Shown: one piece after another, positions 34,873 to 46,261 of the stretch
Numbering within the stretch: position 1 is the stretch's first letter
Layout of the letters: each line of letters starts with the position of its first letter
NCBI GenBank assembly: GCA_015680685.1
Contig: MNCI01011521.1
Span: forward strand, 94,023-154,022
Direction of reading: 5' to 3'
Source: Gnetum montanum
Lineage: Eukaryota > Streptophyta > Gnetopsida > Gnetales > Gnetaceae
DNA: 60,000 nucleotides
Notes under the pieces: generated by a model
What the model saw: the letters and a program-made list of their open reading frames with translations, nothing else
Told to the model about the DNA's origin: nothing
The model's database searches: none
Made by a program: the position numbers and the translations under genes

Positions 34873-35881
34873 TGATGAGAGTGGTTACTCTATTAGTTAC
34901 TCCAATTATTAGAATGGTTACTCTAGCGGTTACTCTAGCAGTTATTCTAATTATTAAAGTGGTTTCTCTAGCAGTTACTTTAGTAGTTATTCTAATTATT
35001 AGAGTGGTTGCTCTAGCAGTTATTCTACTTATTAGAGTGGTTACTTTAGTAGTTACTTTAGCAATTATTCTAATTATTAGAGCAGTTACTCTAATTATTA
35101 TAGTAGCTACTCCAAAGTCTATAAATACAATGCCCAGGCACACAATTGGGAGGAAGTATTTTAGCAGTCAAGTAGCGAAACTCTTTTAGTCTGTTTGAAA
35201 GTTGGAGTATTTTCCAAGTGCCCGCAGCAGGAGGTCTAAGTGTGGATGGATCTTTATTCAAGCATTGATGTACCTAAGCACATCATTGTGTTGGCAATAA
35301 AGACAATCTCTTTGATTCATCCTTGCAGCACTTGAGATTTTTTTTTCTTACGCATTTCTTTTATTTTATTTTCTTATGCATTTATTTTATTTTATGCACT
35401 TTACATTTATGTTATTAGCATAGCAATTCATTTTGATCAATTAAGAAAATCGTTAAATTACACAAGCACGACCACTTTGAGCATGCATGTAATGCTTGGT
35501 AACCCAGTAACGATTAGCATTTGGTAATCCCAGCATTGTTGCATTGGTTTAGGATGTGTACAGTAAGTGGGAACGGATGCTAGTGTTAGGATTAGTTAAA
35601 ACTTAGTTAATGAGTAGTTAAGTTAAATTAGTCACTTAGTTACCTCTCTCCTTCCCTACTAGTGCAGGACATAAAAACATAAAAGCTATAAAAATCATAT
35701 GTCTCAAGCTTACTTAACCATACAATCATGACATACAGGTAAGCTTGGGAAGACAACGATCAACCAATCCATCCTTGTTCCACAAGGGTGCATAAGCACT
35801 TAGTCTTTGGAATTTGACTGGATCGTGTGTGAAATGCTCATATTCATATGGTTGAGCGTAGGGGTACCTTGCCTCTCATAA
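34873..35881 (+). repeat. 3' LTR of Athila element 2
   Basis: A 1009-bp copy of 25827-26791. Palindromic array at 34879-35108, TATA TATAAATA at 35120-35127. The array is some 30 bases longer than in the 5' LTR. It ends CTCATAA before the GATGT duplication. Confidence 0.92.
34879..35108. repeat. Palindromic ATTATTAGAGT array in 3' LTR of element 2
   Basis: The same repeat as at 25833-26033, with repeated ACTCTAATTATTAGAGT and AGAGTGGTTACTCT units, ending about 11 bases before the TATA box. Confidence 0.9.
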
Positions 35882-37199
35882 GATGTTTTTCAAGTAGAGA
35901 GGATTGTGTAAAGATAAAGAAAGAATATGGCACTTATATCAAATCAGAGGGAGATTTTGCACATCCTGATTATGCATATGATCGTGAAACATTATATGCT
36001 TTTACATTTTGGAGTCAGTATGGAACTCAAATTCCATTAGTGAAGGAGGTAGCAATTCGTGTTTTATCTCAAGTAAGTTCTCTTTTAAATTTTACTTGAA
36101 AGATATTTATAAATATTTTTGTATGAACTGAATATTTAATGACATTAATATTTCCTTTCTTCATTTTTGCTGCCTCTCTTTCTACATATTAATGAATCTC
36201 CTTGATGTTGTAATGATTTTAAGATATAATAAAACTCATTATCTACTAAATATATAGCCTAATAATTAGATAATTTATTATTTGAGCTAAAGTTCTAAAC
36301 AAAAATTTCAACAACTTGAAAATCATTTCAAAAATATTTCCTTTTTAATGTAGGCTTTCATTAATGGGTACAGATGTCATTTTCTAGGCATTTCAATTCA
36401 TTGTTTTGATTATTTTATTTACATACAAATATAAACAAAAGACCAAGAATTTAAATTAATGGAGATAGACAAATTCTATTTTGATTGAACTACTCTAATG
36501 TTTTTACTCCCTACATATGATTGCTCCAAAGAAAACTTCTAAAGCTTCTAAACTATTCAAAGGATTTGGCATAATACACTACAACCAACATCTAAAATCT
36601 TGTCACTTTTTAAATGGAAGCGCCTAGATTATTTTGCAACTCAAGATTAGCAATAGCCTATTTTAAAGAATAAAAAAATTCTCCTTTGTTTGTCTACTAA
36701 TTTAATTGACCATCTCAAAATAAATGAAAAATCACCCTGATGCTCTAAGGTCTCAAAATTTTTGCTATTTCCTTTATTTGAGCTAAAATAGCATATTTCT
36801 ATCTTATTTTGAATAAATTTTTTTTCACTCTTATTGATTATGGAAGAAGATAATTAGAATCCTCATGCTTATGTAATGAAGATTTCTTAACAGAATCTTC
36901 TTATTAAGTTTTTAATTTATTTTATTTTTGTATTATAGGTTTCCAATGCATTAACATGTGAAAGAAATTAGAATGAATGTGCATTTATTCACTCAACAAA
37001 ACACAATAGACTAGGCACTACAAAGGTTGAAGATTTAGTTTTTGTTCATTCAAATATTAGGTTATCATCTCAATCTTCTCAAGATTACAAAATGGGTCCT
37101 CATCGAATGTGAGATTATGGAGGATATATGGATGATGGAGATGATGAACTTCCTATGGAAGTTCTAGATTCTAATTATGAAAATATGTTTGATGGTGGT
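35882..37199 (+). pseudogene. hAT-type transposase, 3' part with hATC dimerisation domain
   Basis: The continuation of the gene cut at 25826. The exon at 35882-36072 encodes LYAFTFWSQYGTQ then LVKEVAIRVLSQ, the W..YG....L...A.R.LSQ signature of hAT C-termini. A GTAAGT donor at 36073 and TATTATAG acceptor at 36938 mark an 866-bp intron in phase 0. The next exon gives SNALTCERN, a TGA where the family has Trp, then FIHSTKHNRLGTTKVEDLVFVHSN, the hATC core. An acidic tail (DDGDDELPMEVLD) follows, as in DUF659/hATC proteins, and is cut by element 3 at 37200. This confirms that the two halves were one gene. Confidence 0.87.
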
Positions 37200-38085
37200 T
37201 GATGAGTGATGAGGTACTCCTACACTCAACCATATGAATACGAGCATTTCAGGCATGATCCAGTCAAACTCCGTAGACGGGCTAGCTATGGCATCTAGAT
37301 AGTTACTTGTTGATCACAGTTCGCTGTCTTCCCGCCTAGACTAGTATATGCTTTATCACGTATGGTTTAGTCAAGAGTGAGGTGTATGATGTGGTTTCTA
37401 ACCTAGTGCTACTTCTAGAGGCAATGGAAAATAACTTTAATTAAGCTAGGAGAAAAAGGGGGAGAGAGTTAAGCTAATAGGAAGTGGGAGAGAGAATCTA
37501 AGCTAGCGAAAGTGTGATGAGCATCCGTTCCTTAATTATCCATACACATCTTGGACCTCATGCATGACTACCACTAGGATTAACAAGCGCATGGCCTAGG
37601 TACGCTACTGGGATACCAAATAGTCACACTTGAATGCTCATGATTAGGTCATACTCATTCTGTGTTTAAGGAGTTTAGGGTAAAGAGATATTAACTATGA
37701 AAGCAATAAATAACAATAACAATTAAATAATTAAACTAAGTGAATTCTGCAATGATGAAGTAATCTCGATCTTTATTTTCAGTCATGTGTGTGTCCAAGT
37801 ACGTCACACTCGAATAAAGGTTCCGTATAATTACAATCATCACATTGTGGGCATGCACTAGGGGAAAGGGTTGAGAAGAACTAAAAATGAACTAACTTTT
37901 ATCTACTGACTAAAAACTAACTTACCTCTGACTCCTTGTGCCTACATGTGTATTTATAGGCCCACACAGGAGTCACGATATCTTGTATCTAATATCACTT
38001 CTTAGGTCACAATATCGCATACCTGATATCGGTGGGTTCAATATCGAAGGTCTGATATCGGAGCCTACTGAATCATGATTCATCA
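37200..38085 (-). repeat. 3' LTR of element 3
   Basis: An 886-bp LTR starting TGATGAGTGATGAGG and ending GATTCATCA on +. It has the same subfamily body as element 4 LTRs (CTAGACTAGTAT, GGTTTAGTC, ACACATCTTGGACCTC). Reverse-strand TATA at about 37952-37959 and GATATC-type palindromes at 37976-38065. The adjoining TACCCCCATG is the reverse of a polypurine tract ending GGGGGTA. Confidence 0.85.
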
Positions 38086-38283
38086 TACCCCCATGACTAA
38101 ATGAAAACTCATCCTCAAGTCAAAAAAAATGAGAACAAGCCCCATCGATTACACAATGGATAGGTATGGGATTATTGACTGACTAAGAATTTATTCATGC
38201 CATAGTGGAAAATTGAATACAAAAAAATTGGGACATAGACATAAAAATTACAAACTTTTAAAATTACTAAATTTTGTAGAAAC

Positions 38284-40881
38284 TCATGTGGTTCCTGATG
38301 GTAGTGGTTCCTCCATGGGATGCTTCCCCTTGTCTTGTGCTCTAGGTTTTGGAATTTGATGGCTCTACAATAGTGCCTGGAGCTTTTCCTCTTTAGTTCG
38401 TGGATCTTGTGTCATCCATGCTAATGCTCCAATGTTTGACGGAGTCAGCACCTCCCATGGACATGATAGTTATGGGACCATTTGATTTGCTTTAACCTAC
38501 CAGGCTGCAAACAACCATCATTCCACCTTGTAGGCTCTGGCTTTATCTTTATACTCCTGGAAATCTATAAGCCATCAAGCCAAGTCTGTTGTGACATCTT
38601 TCTACCCTTAGTAGCTGGCCTTAACCACCTCTAGTTTAGAATTTGTGACTTCTAGCTTCTGCAACATTTTCTTATGCTTCAAAAATTCTACTTCATATTT
38701 GGCATAGGTGGTAGCTACCTACTTCTCGAGCTCTATTCTCGGGCATCCTGCTGTCAACATGGCTAGATTGTCATACCGTAGGTTTGCCAATTCTATGTAC
38801 TCTATGAGATCTTGAATCTGCAAGTCTCAACTTTTAAGCTCTGCCCAGTGAACAAATGCATATGTGTCCAATATGACCTGCTAATTAGTGTGTTGAGCAC
38901 GGAAGATGTTGATGTGGGCCTTGGCCATATGGATCTCTTCTTATAAGGCTCTGAGTGCCTTGGGGTGTGCACTAAAGATGTTGATGTGGGCCTTGGCCAT
39001 ATGGATCTCTTCTTATAAGATGTTGAAGATGTTGATGTGTGTTGAGCATTGAAGATTGTCAGCAATGAGCTATTTATTCTCTTCTTATAAGGCTCTGAGT
39101 GCCTTGGGGTATGCATAGGTTTGCGCTTGTGCCTTAGAGGCATCCCAATCAGCCTTCTCCTTCTCCTCTATCACTCTTTTATTATCCACTAGTAGCTTAT
39201 TAAGCTACTCTATCCTGAAAGTGTCCAACTGGTTTGTGGGAACAAACTGAGATGGGTCCCATTGTGCAGCTTGCAGGGTAACAATCCTTTTTTGGAGTCT
39301 TGCCAACTTCACTTCTGCATGCACAGCCCTAATCTTTGTCATGACCAACTTTCCTTTGGTGGAGATGAGGCCTAACTGTGCTACTGTGACATCTTGTGGG
39401 ATGTCAAACAAGGACATCATTACTTGTCCTATCTATAACAATTGATCAAGGACATCCTCATGCTCCATAGGAGTCATTCAGGGATAGCCAAAGTTGAGCA
39501 TCCCATGCTCCTAGGAAATCTACCAGTGGCACAACAAGGATGTTGAAAGATTCTTTGATGTGATCCGTAACCACTTCTATAGCTCCTGTTATGTCTTGGT
39601 GCTGCATGACCACCACTATGGCTCCTTCACCTATTTCCAATTGCACCTAAAAAATGTAGCGTTCCCTTAAATTTGTTGTAACCAATGGGTCTCCTCTCCT
39701 CCTATTTGGATAGACACCTCACCTTGTGTGTGATCAATAGAAACTATGGATTGTACAGTTTCGTCGATGACATGGAAGAGATTAGCATCATCACAACTTC
39801 CCCAACTAACCATCTCAACGATGGCCCCAAGATGGCTCATCGACGATATATAATCCTATGATAGTGGTGGTGGTTGGTCTTGCTAGCTCGTGCTAGGCCC
39901 TACAATTTGAGTTATAGTGGGCCCCATCGTCTATTCTTGCCCTAGCTCCAACATCTCACTAGCACTCTTCCTTGGGGCTGGTGGCTTTAACAGTTCCACA
40001 TACAAATCATTTTGGGCTCTTTTGGGAACATCATTCGTGTACCCCAAAATACTAGCATGTTTGCACAACTTCCTAATGAGACAAGGGAAGAGAAACATGA
40101 ACTTCCTTGTCTTGTGTTCTTCAAACCACCTCAAGATCTCCATGAGATACAGATGAGGAAGGTTAGCATTAACCTTTCCCATCAATATCACACTTCCTCT
40201 TGCAACATAGGTTGAAATTTTGTTTAATCCTCTGGTGGGGAAGATGTGATAAGTACCAATCTTGAAGTATATCCTTTCTTCCAATGTCAACTCTCCATAT
40301 GTCTTATCTTCTCTGTCATACGCCCTCTTCAACTAAATCTTTCGTGCATCAACATCAGAGCAAGTGAGAAAGTGAGTAACTTTTGGCCCTATATTTGGAA
40401 GGTTTAAAACTTCTGAAATGGCTTTGGCAAAAAAATCTACAAATACACCACTAATGTCAACTATGATGCCTTCTTCCTTATTGTGTCAAAATTGGTAAGT
40501 TTCTCTTGAGTACCAAGCACCACTTTCGAAGAGGATAGGCCATAATGGGGACCCTTTGCGTTGGTCCCTAATAGCCTCAGGAACGAATTTCATGAAAGGT
40601 CTGAAGTTTAATTCCACAATCACAACTGTTGATGTGGATCTTTCTTGGATAGCCTGGACACACTTCAGGGACAACGTGAGGTGTTTTCCCTATTCAAGCG
40701 CTTTAGTAGCTCCTTCTTCTGCCTATCCCGACTGCACCGTAGCAGGAGTCTCTTGATGGATGCTAAATGATTGTGCCTCCTACTTTGCATGTTTCTCTAG
40801 AGATGCTTGTCCTCTGCCTCTCCTAGGTCATTTGGACACACCTTAAGAGGGTCCTTCTTGTTGTCCATGTTTAGGGGCCAT
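38284..40881 (-). pseudogene. Second ORF of element 3, plant transposon protein-like
   Basis: A minus-strand gene of 866 codon positions, ATG at 40881 and TGA at 38284, with a dozen or so stops and a compensating pair of frameshifts around 39650 and 39440. Residues about 85-275 (VVIVELNFRPFMKFVPEAIR, a DISGVFVDFFAKAISEVLNLP stretch interrupted by no gap, TYHIFPTRGLN, then FPCLIRKLCKHASI) match the order seen in proteins annotated as 'putative plant transposon protein domain': a leading V.V.G..V.F....I...L.LP, an I.PT segment, and FP.LI..LC..A. Later residues include Lys/Glu-rich helices likely to be coiled coils (about 500-560 and 720-760) and a 72-bp duplication. Function is unknown. It replaces pol and is separated from gag by 2 kb. 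Confidence 0.65.
38904..39046 (-). repeat. 72-bp tandem duplication in the second ORF
   Basis: Copies begin AGATGTTGATGTGGGCCTTG at 38904 and 38976, and a third partial copy starts at 39027. The 72-base period keeps the reading frame and duplicates 24 residues, in a region predicted to be helical. Confidence 0.85.
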
Positions 40882-40949
40882 CTACAATCACATGGGACTG
40901 ACCATTAGTAAGGTTGTTTACAAAATTTTAGTTATGCCTTACTTCTTAC
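40882..40949 (-). other. Probable 68-bp leader intron before the second ORF
   Basis: On the minus strand the sequence has a donor AAG/GTAAGA at 40949 and a branch-like TTACTAAT, and ends TGATTGTAG directly before the ATG at 40881. All three signals fit a short plant intron. A spliced leader would give the second ORF its own mRNA. This is a prediction from motifs only. Confidence 0.45.
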
Positions 40950-41370
40950 CTTAATGAATTCATTTTCTTATTTCATGTGATTTACAACTAGTAAAATGTC
41001 CCCTAAAAGTTCTAGTATTGGACCCAATTTGATCTAGCAGCCTCAAAGTTTAAATTCCTAGTATAAGTAAGGAGATAAGATTATTTTTGGCAACATGTTT
41101 ATCATTTTTATAAGTAATTACCCTTTATAGTATCCTTTAGGAAATGATGAATTTTGAAAATTTTATGCCCAATTTGGAGTGTACCCCTCCCCTACAATTA
41201 AGTTGAACACTCTGGGTTTAGGTGGGTTTGAACGGAATGAAAATCGAAGTGCTATTGAGCAAGTTATGGCTGGTAGACCAAGAGGTGCATGAGTCGCAAG
41301 TTGTAGAAGAAAATTTGAAAAACTCCCCCAACGTGAATAGTTGAGAATGATGTTGATGTGCACGGGGGCT

Positions 41371-41466
41371 CCATATATATAGTTTTGAAGGCCTCGATAT
41401 CGCGTATGCGATAGCATGGCCCCCCCAATATCACATCCGACCTGATATTGAGGACCCGATATCACG
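41371..41466 (-). promoter_or_regulatory. Internal GATATC/TATA promoter-like module
   Basis: On the minus strand, five GATATC- or GATATT-type motifs spaced 12-20 bases apart (41394-41466) are followed by ACTATATATATGG (41371-41383). The arrangement copies the U3 promoter of the flanking LTRs (palindromes 45754-45833 then TATA 45729-45737). It lies about 500 bp upstream of the second ORF, on the same strand. It could alternatively be a worn solo LTR, since its outer edge resembles an LTR start with C for T. Confidence 0.55.
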
Positions 41467-42870
41467 ACCCATCGAAAATAGGATACTCAGGAAAATTGAT
41501 AAATTTATGAAATTATAAACTTAAAAATGAAGGACTTGAGGTTGGTGTAAAAGGTCTAGGATAATATTAAATAGTCCTAAAGGCATAAAAAGTATAATGG
41601 TGTAGAATCTAGCAATGAAATGCATGAATCAGATGAGGAGAAAGAACATGTTTTAATACATAGGAACGTTTGAACCAAAAGGATGATGAGGGAAAGATTA
41701 TTGTAATACTTGGAGGGTATAAAATGATGTGATAGTGATGTGTTACTAATGTAGATTACAAGGGTTATGCAAGTGGGCCCTCCCCAAAGCAGGTTCCAAC
41801 CTATGATGCCCTTGCGTAACCACATCTAAAAATGTCCATAGGCATTCAAAGAGTGAAATGCAATCCACACCAATTCCACAAAACACACATATGTAGATAC
41901 CACCGTGATGAGGTATGAATTCTATGCTATACAAGATACAAGTCAAAAAAAATACATGAACAACGAGATGAGGCGAATTGTAGAAGGGATTGCAGAGATT
42001 GGGACATGAGGTAACTGGCCTAGGGCACAATGAATCCTCAGTGTAAGGCATGATTAATATATTATTAACCCATTGCTCCAAAATCAAGACCAAGTTCATT
42101 CCTCTGATCAGTGACATCGCATTGTTTCATCCAATGATGGAGAATCATAAGAGCATCATGATAGCAAGGCATACGATCACTTGGCATTTTGTTCAAGGGA
42201 GTGATTGGAAATTTGAGGCACACATGTCTTGATCTTTTTGTCACTTTTTGCTTGGCCACTTTGGCACATTTTCTTTTTCTTTATGCATAATCCAAAGAAG
42301 CCACCTACCTTCAGGCATGGGTGCATGTCTTTCTAGTGGAACCCCGTAGAATAGCATTGGGGTTTGTTTGTTTGTTTGTTTGTTTTTTTGATTAAGTGCC
42401 TTTATTACTCTTACTCCCATTTTTCGTTAAATCTACAAGGATCTTAGTACAACTAGGCTGCATGATATCTCCTACAAATGTCACCAAAGAGAATCCACAA
42501 GTCCCCTTGATGTCATACCCTAGTCATTCCTGCTTAGCCCATTCTTCTTCGCACTGGGTATAATGAACACAAGATTACTTTAAATTTTAATGATTAGGAA
42601 TATCATTGTACCCAGGGTAGAAACTCTTATTGATAGAATGGATGGATGGATGTTGTGGGCTCGCTGTTCAAATAATTAGTCACCTGAGACTTGATAGCAT
42701 AGAACAACATCTCAGCCAATGAGTCACATGAGTGTTTTATTTGTAGATGAGATTACTCATAAAAACACAAAAAGAAAAAAAGAAAAATTAATAAATTGAA
42801 AGACGAAAAACTGAAAAATAAAAAATTGTAAAATTAAAGAAAATAAAAACATTTATTAATTCTATTGTTG
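41467..42870 (-). other. Spacer between gag and second ORF (element 3)
   Basis: No pol motif on either strand. Open frames at 41746-42117 and 42065-42259 (minus) are not recognisable. It contains (TTTG)5 at about 42361-42383, an ATGG microsatellite near 42640, and an A-rich tract at 42760-42860. Confidence 0.5.
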
Positions 42871-44862
42871 TTAGAATGGGGGATACCCCCCATAACTAAA
42901 TAGTTGAGCATAGCTAGAATTAATAAATGGAAGGTTAGGATCCTTGCATGTTGGAAATGTTGGGACCCGGTCATACTTACTCCATTGGGGTTCAGACACT
43001 TGATTAGAGTTGACATAGTGGGGCAAGTTATAAGATGTGGTTAATTTATAAGGAGTTGACCCACTATGGTACTTGTGAATGTAAGATGGTATACAATTAT
43101 CAACATGTCTCCCCATGTGGCTATTTTCATTGGGTTAGATGGTTGTTGAAATATTGAGTGGTGGCCCTGATAAGGTAACATGAGGCATTGGGTTCAAAAA
43201 GGAAGATGCACCACAGTTTTGGACTTGTGCTGAGTTGGTGGATGCAGTGATTTCTGAACTGTTGTGTTCCTTTCTACGATCACATCTAAAGAAGGGATGC
43301 CTATGATGTTGTGGAATATTTCCACTGCTATTGATAGTAGAAGCACAAATAATGTTTGTGGGTTGATGTTGTGGTGCAATTCCTTCAGGTACAATTGGTG
43401 GTGATGTAGAAGGAGGTGAAGGATGAGAATTTTGAAATTAAGGAGAAGTGTAAGGTACCCAAGATGGTGGTCCTGTTGGTAAGGATATAGGTTGATAGTA
43501 TTAAGGAGAATAATAATAATGTGGCGAGATAGAGGATGTTGACCCAGTTGGGGAAACAGGATGTTGAACTTGATAAGCACTTAGGTTCGGATGGTACGAA
43601 GGATGTAACCAATTTGGGGATGGCCTCCCCCACAACTAGGATTGTTGCCACTGTGATTGAACACAATATTTCTACATGAACTCTGGATGTAACATTCTTC
43701 CCTAATGCTCATGTAAATGTGACAAGATTGGGCATTGGCTCTTGGGGTGATCATGCAGGCAAATGCTACATTGATATGTATGATTAGCAATTAAGTTCGT
43801 ATTCTCTTCAACCCTTCTTTCCGATTTTCTAAGGGTGTTTTGTCCTATTTCTTGGATTTTCATAATTCTACCTCTAATACCGTTGGCATATTCTCCACAT
43901 TTTTCATGTATCCATTCCATCATCCTATTGATCTTTGCCTCAACTTCATCCAATGATTGTAGTATTGGCAAAGATGGTTCCACCTCCTTGCAGTGAGTTG
44001 ATTTCTCCTCTTCATAATCATGGGCCCTTGTTGATATTTGGGCCTGTTAAGATTTTTCAGCATTTTCCCATTTAGCCATTTCTCCTTCTTCTTTTGCTAC
44101 CCACTTAATAAGATCTTGGAATTGATGGGTTCATAGCTCATATAGTTGACCTTGGGCATACATCCCTAGGATCTCCCTTATTTCATTACAGAGCCCATCT
44201 ATGATATGGTACATTAGCCTTTCCTCGAAGAACCCATGGCCTAGGAAATTGTTTAATAATGCATAATATCTTTCTAAGGTCATGTCCAAGGGTTCATGTT
44301 GCACTTGTTTCCACTCTTGGATTTTTCTCCTCAAGGCTGACACTCTTGCATAGGTCTGATATCTTTCATTAAATAGTTCTACCATTATCGGCCAACATTG
44401 AATTAATTTTGGTTTTAATGACCTATACCATACTTTTGCTTGGCCAACGAGTGTCATAGGAAAGAGCTTAAGTTTTTTCCATCCATTATCAATGTTATTT
44501 CATACATAGGCATCATGGAAGGATTGTAGATGATGTTGCAAATCTAAATCGTAGCCTCTTGAAAACTTAGGAAAGTTGTTTAAGTCAAGCCTAGGTAGAT
44601 GGCTTTCCTTACGATGCCTGTGGGATATTCGAACAACCTCTTGTATTTACATTAGGCTTGTAGTGGCTAGTAGGGGTTCATTGTCACTAGGTATGTTATG
44701 CATTTGTGAGTTGGGACGATGTTGTTTGCGTTTATGCTCATAGGAGACCCCTGTATCAGATTAGGTACTCCAAACTTCATCTTCATCATTATATAATTTG
44801 TTGGTTCTCCAATGAATTGCCTTACTAGTTGTTGTGTTATCATAGTCTTGTGAGAGAGACAT
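42871..44862 (-). pseudogene. gag: Athila-like gag (element 3)
   Basis: A 664-codon frame from ATG at 44862 to a stop at 42871, in one register with about ten stops. The capsid core has LPRLDLNNFPKFSRGYDLD, NGWKKLKLFPMTLVGQAKVW, VELFNERYQTYARVSALR and LDMTLERYYALLNN. A knuckle-like CSICLHDHPKSQC is at about 43750. The C-terminal third is Pro/Ser/His/Tyr-rich. It is very similar to element 4 gag, and less so to element 2. Near-intact register suggests a younger age than element A. Confidence 0.85.
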
Positions 44863-44990
44863 GGTTGTAAAATTTTTTGTGATTTAATTACAATTATTAT
44901 TATTATTTATTTATTTTTCTGAAAGATATATCGTTAATACTTTGTTATAGCGATCTTGTATGATGTAACTAATCTAAATAACTAGCACCG

Positions 44991-45008
44991 TCCTTGACAA
45001 TGGCGCCA
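44991..45008 (-). other. Primer binding site of element 3
   Basis: The minus strand reads TGGCGCCATTGTCAAGGA, a tRNA-Asp-type site with four changes from TGGCGCCGTTGCCGGGGA, one base inside the LTR. Confidence 0.75.
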
Positions 45009-45009
45009 A

Positions 45010-45837
45010 TGATGAGCAGCAAGGTATCCCTATGCTCAACCATATGAATACAAGTGTCCACGCATGATCCAGTCGAATTCCAAGGACTAAGTGCTTATGC
45101 GCCTTTGTGGAACAAGGGCGGGTTGATCAATCGTCGTCTTCTCAAGCTTACTTATATAGCATGATTGTATAGTTAAGTAAACTTGATGTACATGATTTTT
45201 TATAATTTTTCATGTTTTTAGGTCCTGGTGCTACAAAGGGAGGAGAGAGATAACTAAGTAACTAATTTAATTTAACTACTCAACTATGCTTTAACTAGTC
45301 CTAACACCAGCATTCGTTCTCACTGGCCGTACATATCCTAAACTAGTGCAACACTACTGGGATTACCAAATGCTAATCGTTACTGAGTTACCAAGTGTTA
45401 CACGCATGCTCAAAGTGGTCGTACTGAGTGTGCTTACTTAGGAGAGTTGTAGGGTGAGAGAGAGAACATTAATTAACTAAGGAAAGCATTAAGTAATAGT
45501 AATTAACATTAATTAATCTATTTTGAATGTTGTAAGGTTTATCACAAAGTTCAACTTTATTGTCGTACACGAGGTGTGCTCAAGTACACAATGCTTGAAT
45601 AAAGATCCGTTCACTTTATGATTCCTACTGTAGGCACTCAAAAATAATTCTATCTCTAGAAAGGGAAAGAGGCAAAAGTTTGGGTAAGGGATTAAGACTA
45701 ACTACTAAAACCAAGTGCACCCACCTCTTATTTATAAGCAACGAGGCAGGTCTCGATATCGGATGCATGGAAGGCTTCGATATTGTGGACCTGATATCGC
45801 GAATACGATATCGCGGTCCCAATATCGCGGTTCATCA
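45010..45837 (-). repeat. 5' LTR of element 3 (different subfamily from its 3' LTR)
   Basis: An 828-bp LTR starting TGATGAGCAGC and ending GGTTCATCA. Its body (GGACTAAGTGCTTATGCGCC, CTACTGGGATTACCAAATGC) matches the Athila LTRs at 26791-26400 and the solo LTR at 58683, not the left LTR of element 3. Its U3 carries GATATC palindromes (45754-45833) upstream of a reverse TATA at 45729-45737. Confidence 0.82.
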
Positions 45838-46261
45838 ATGGTAAAAATAAAAAACATATGTAAAAATAATAGTAATAATATCATATAAACAATGTTAAGT
45901 ATGTTACAAGTTTAGCATGTTAATGTATTGGACTTAATATGTCATATACTCATTTAAAAATTTTTGCTTATCAATGACCAAAACTATTCTTAATATATAT
46001 TTTTGTTTTTTTAACCATTTTTTTCTCAAAAAAATTTATTTTTTAAATAAATTCTTTTACAACTTCTATCTAAGTTTATTGATGTGTAATTGTTCTTAGA
46101 TACCAATAAATAAAATTATTGTAATTTTTTTATATAAAAATCATTATATTGCATTACATTTTAAATTGTTTTTCTATCAACAAAGAAATATGTACATAAT
46201 TTTACTAAAATATAAAAATTGCTAAAGTTACTAGTTGATTCTATGTTTAAAAGTGGTTTCT
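45838..46261. other. No recognisable gene
   Basis: Very AT-rich sequence. It may be downstream flank of the hAT-type gene, since it follows the duplicated target ATGGT. Confidence 0.4.

Larger units (their letters stand above)
25827..35881 (+). mobile_element. Athila-type Ty3 element (element 2)
   Basis: A 10-kb autonomous-type element with order LTR, primer site, gag, protease, RT, RNase H, integrase, long 3' region, polypurine tract, LTR. A perfect duplication GATGT flanks it (25822-25826 and 35882-35886). The left LTR begins TGATGAGAGTGG and the right one ends CTCATAA (one change from CTCATCA). The RT connection style, the long C-terminal gag and the decayed tRNA-Asp-like primer site point to the Athila lineage. 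All coding parts are broken. It lies inside the hAT-type gene. Confidence 0.92.
37200..45837 (-). mobile_element. Non-autonomous Athila-like element with extra ORF (element 3)
   Basis: A minus-strand element with gag on the right, a second ORF on the left and no pol. The left LTR (37200-38085) adjoins a polypurine-like tract, and the right LTR (45010-45837) adjoins a tRNA-Asp-type primer site. Flanking five bases are GTGGT and ATGGT, four of five matching. The two LTRs agree at their ends and U3 promoter but differ through the middle, so the element may be a recombinant. It interrupts the tail of the hAT-type gene. Confidence 0.75.
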
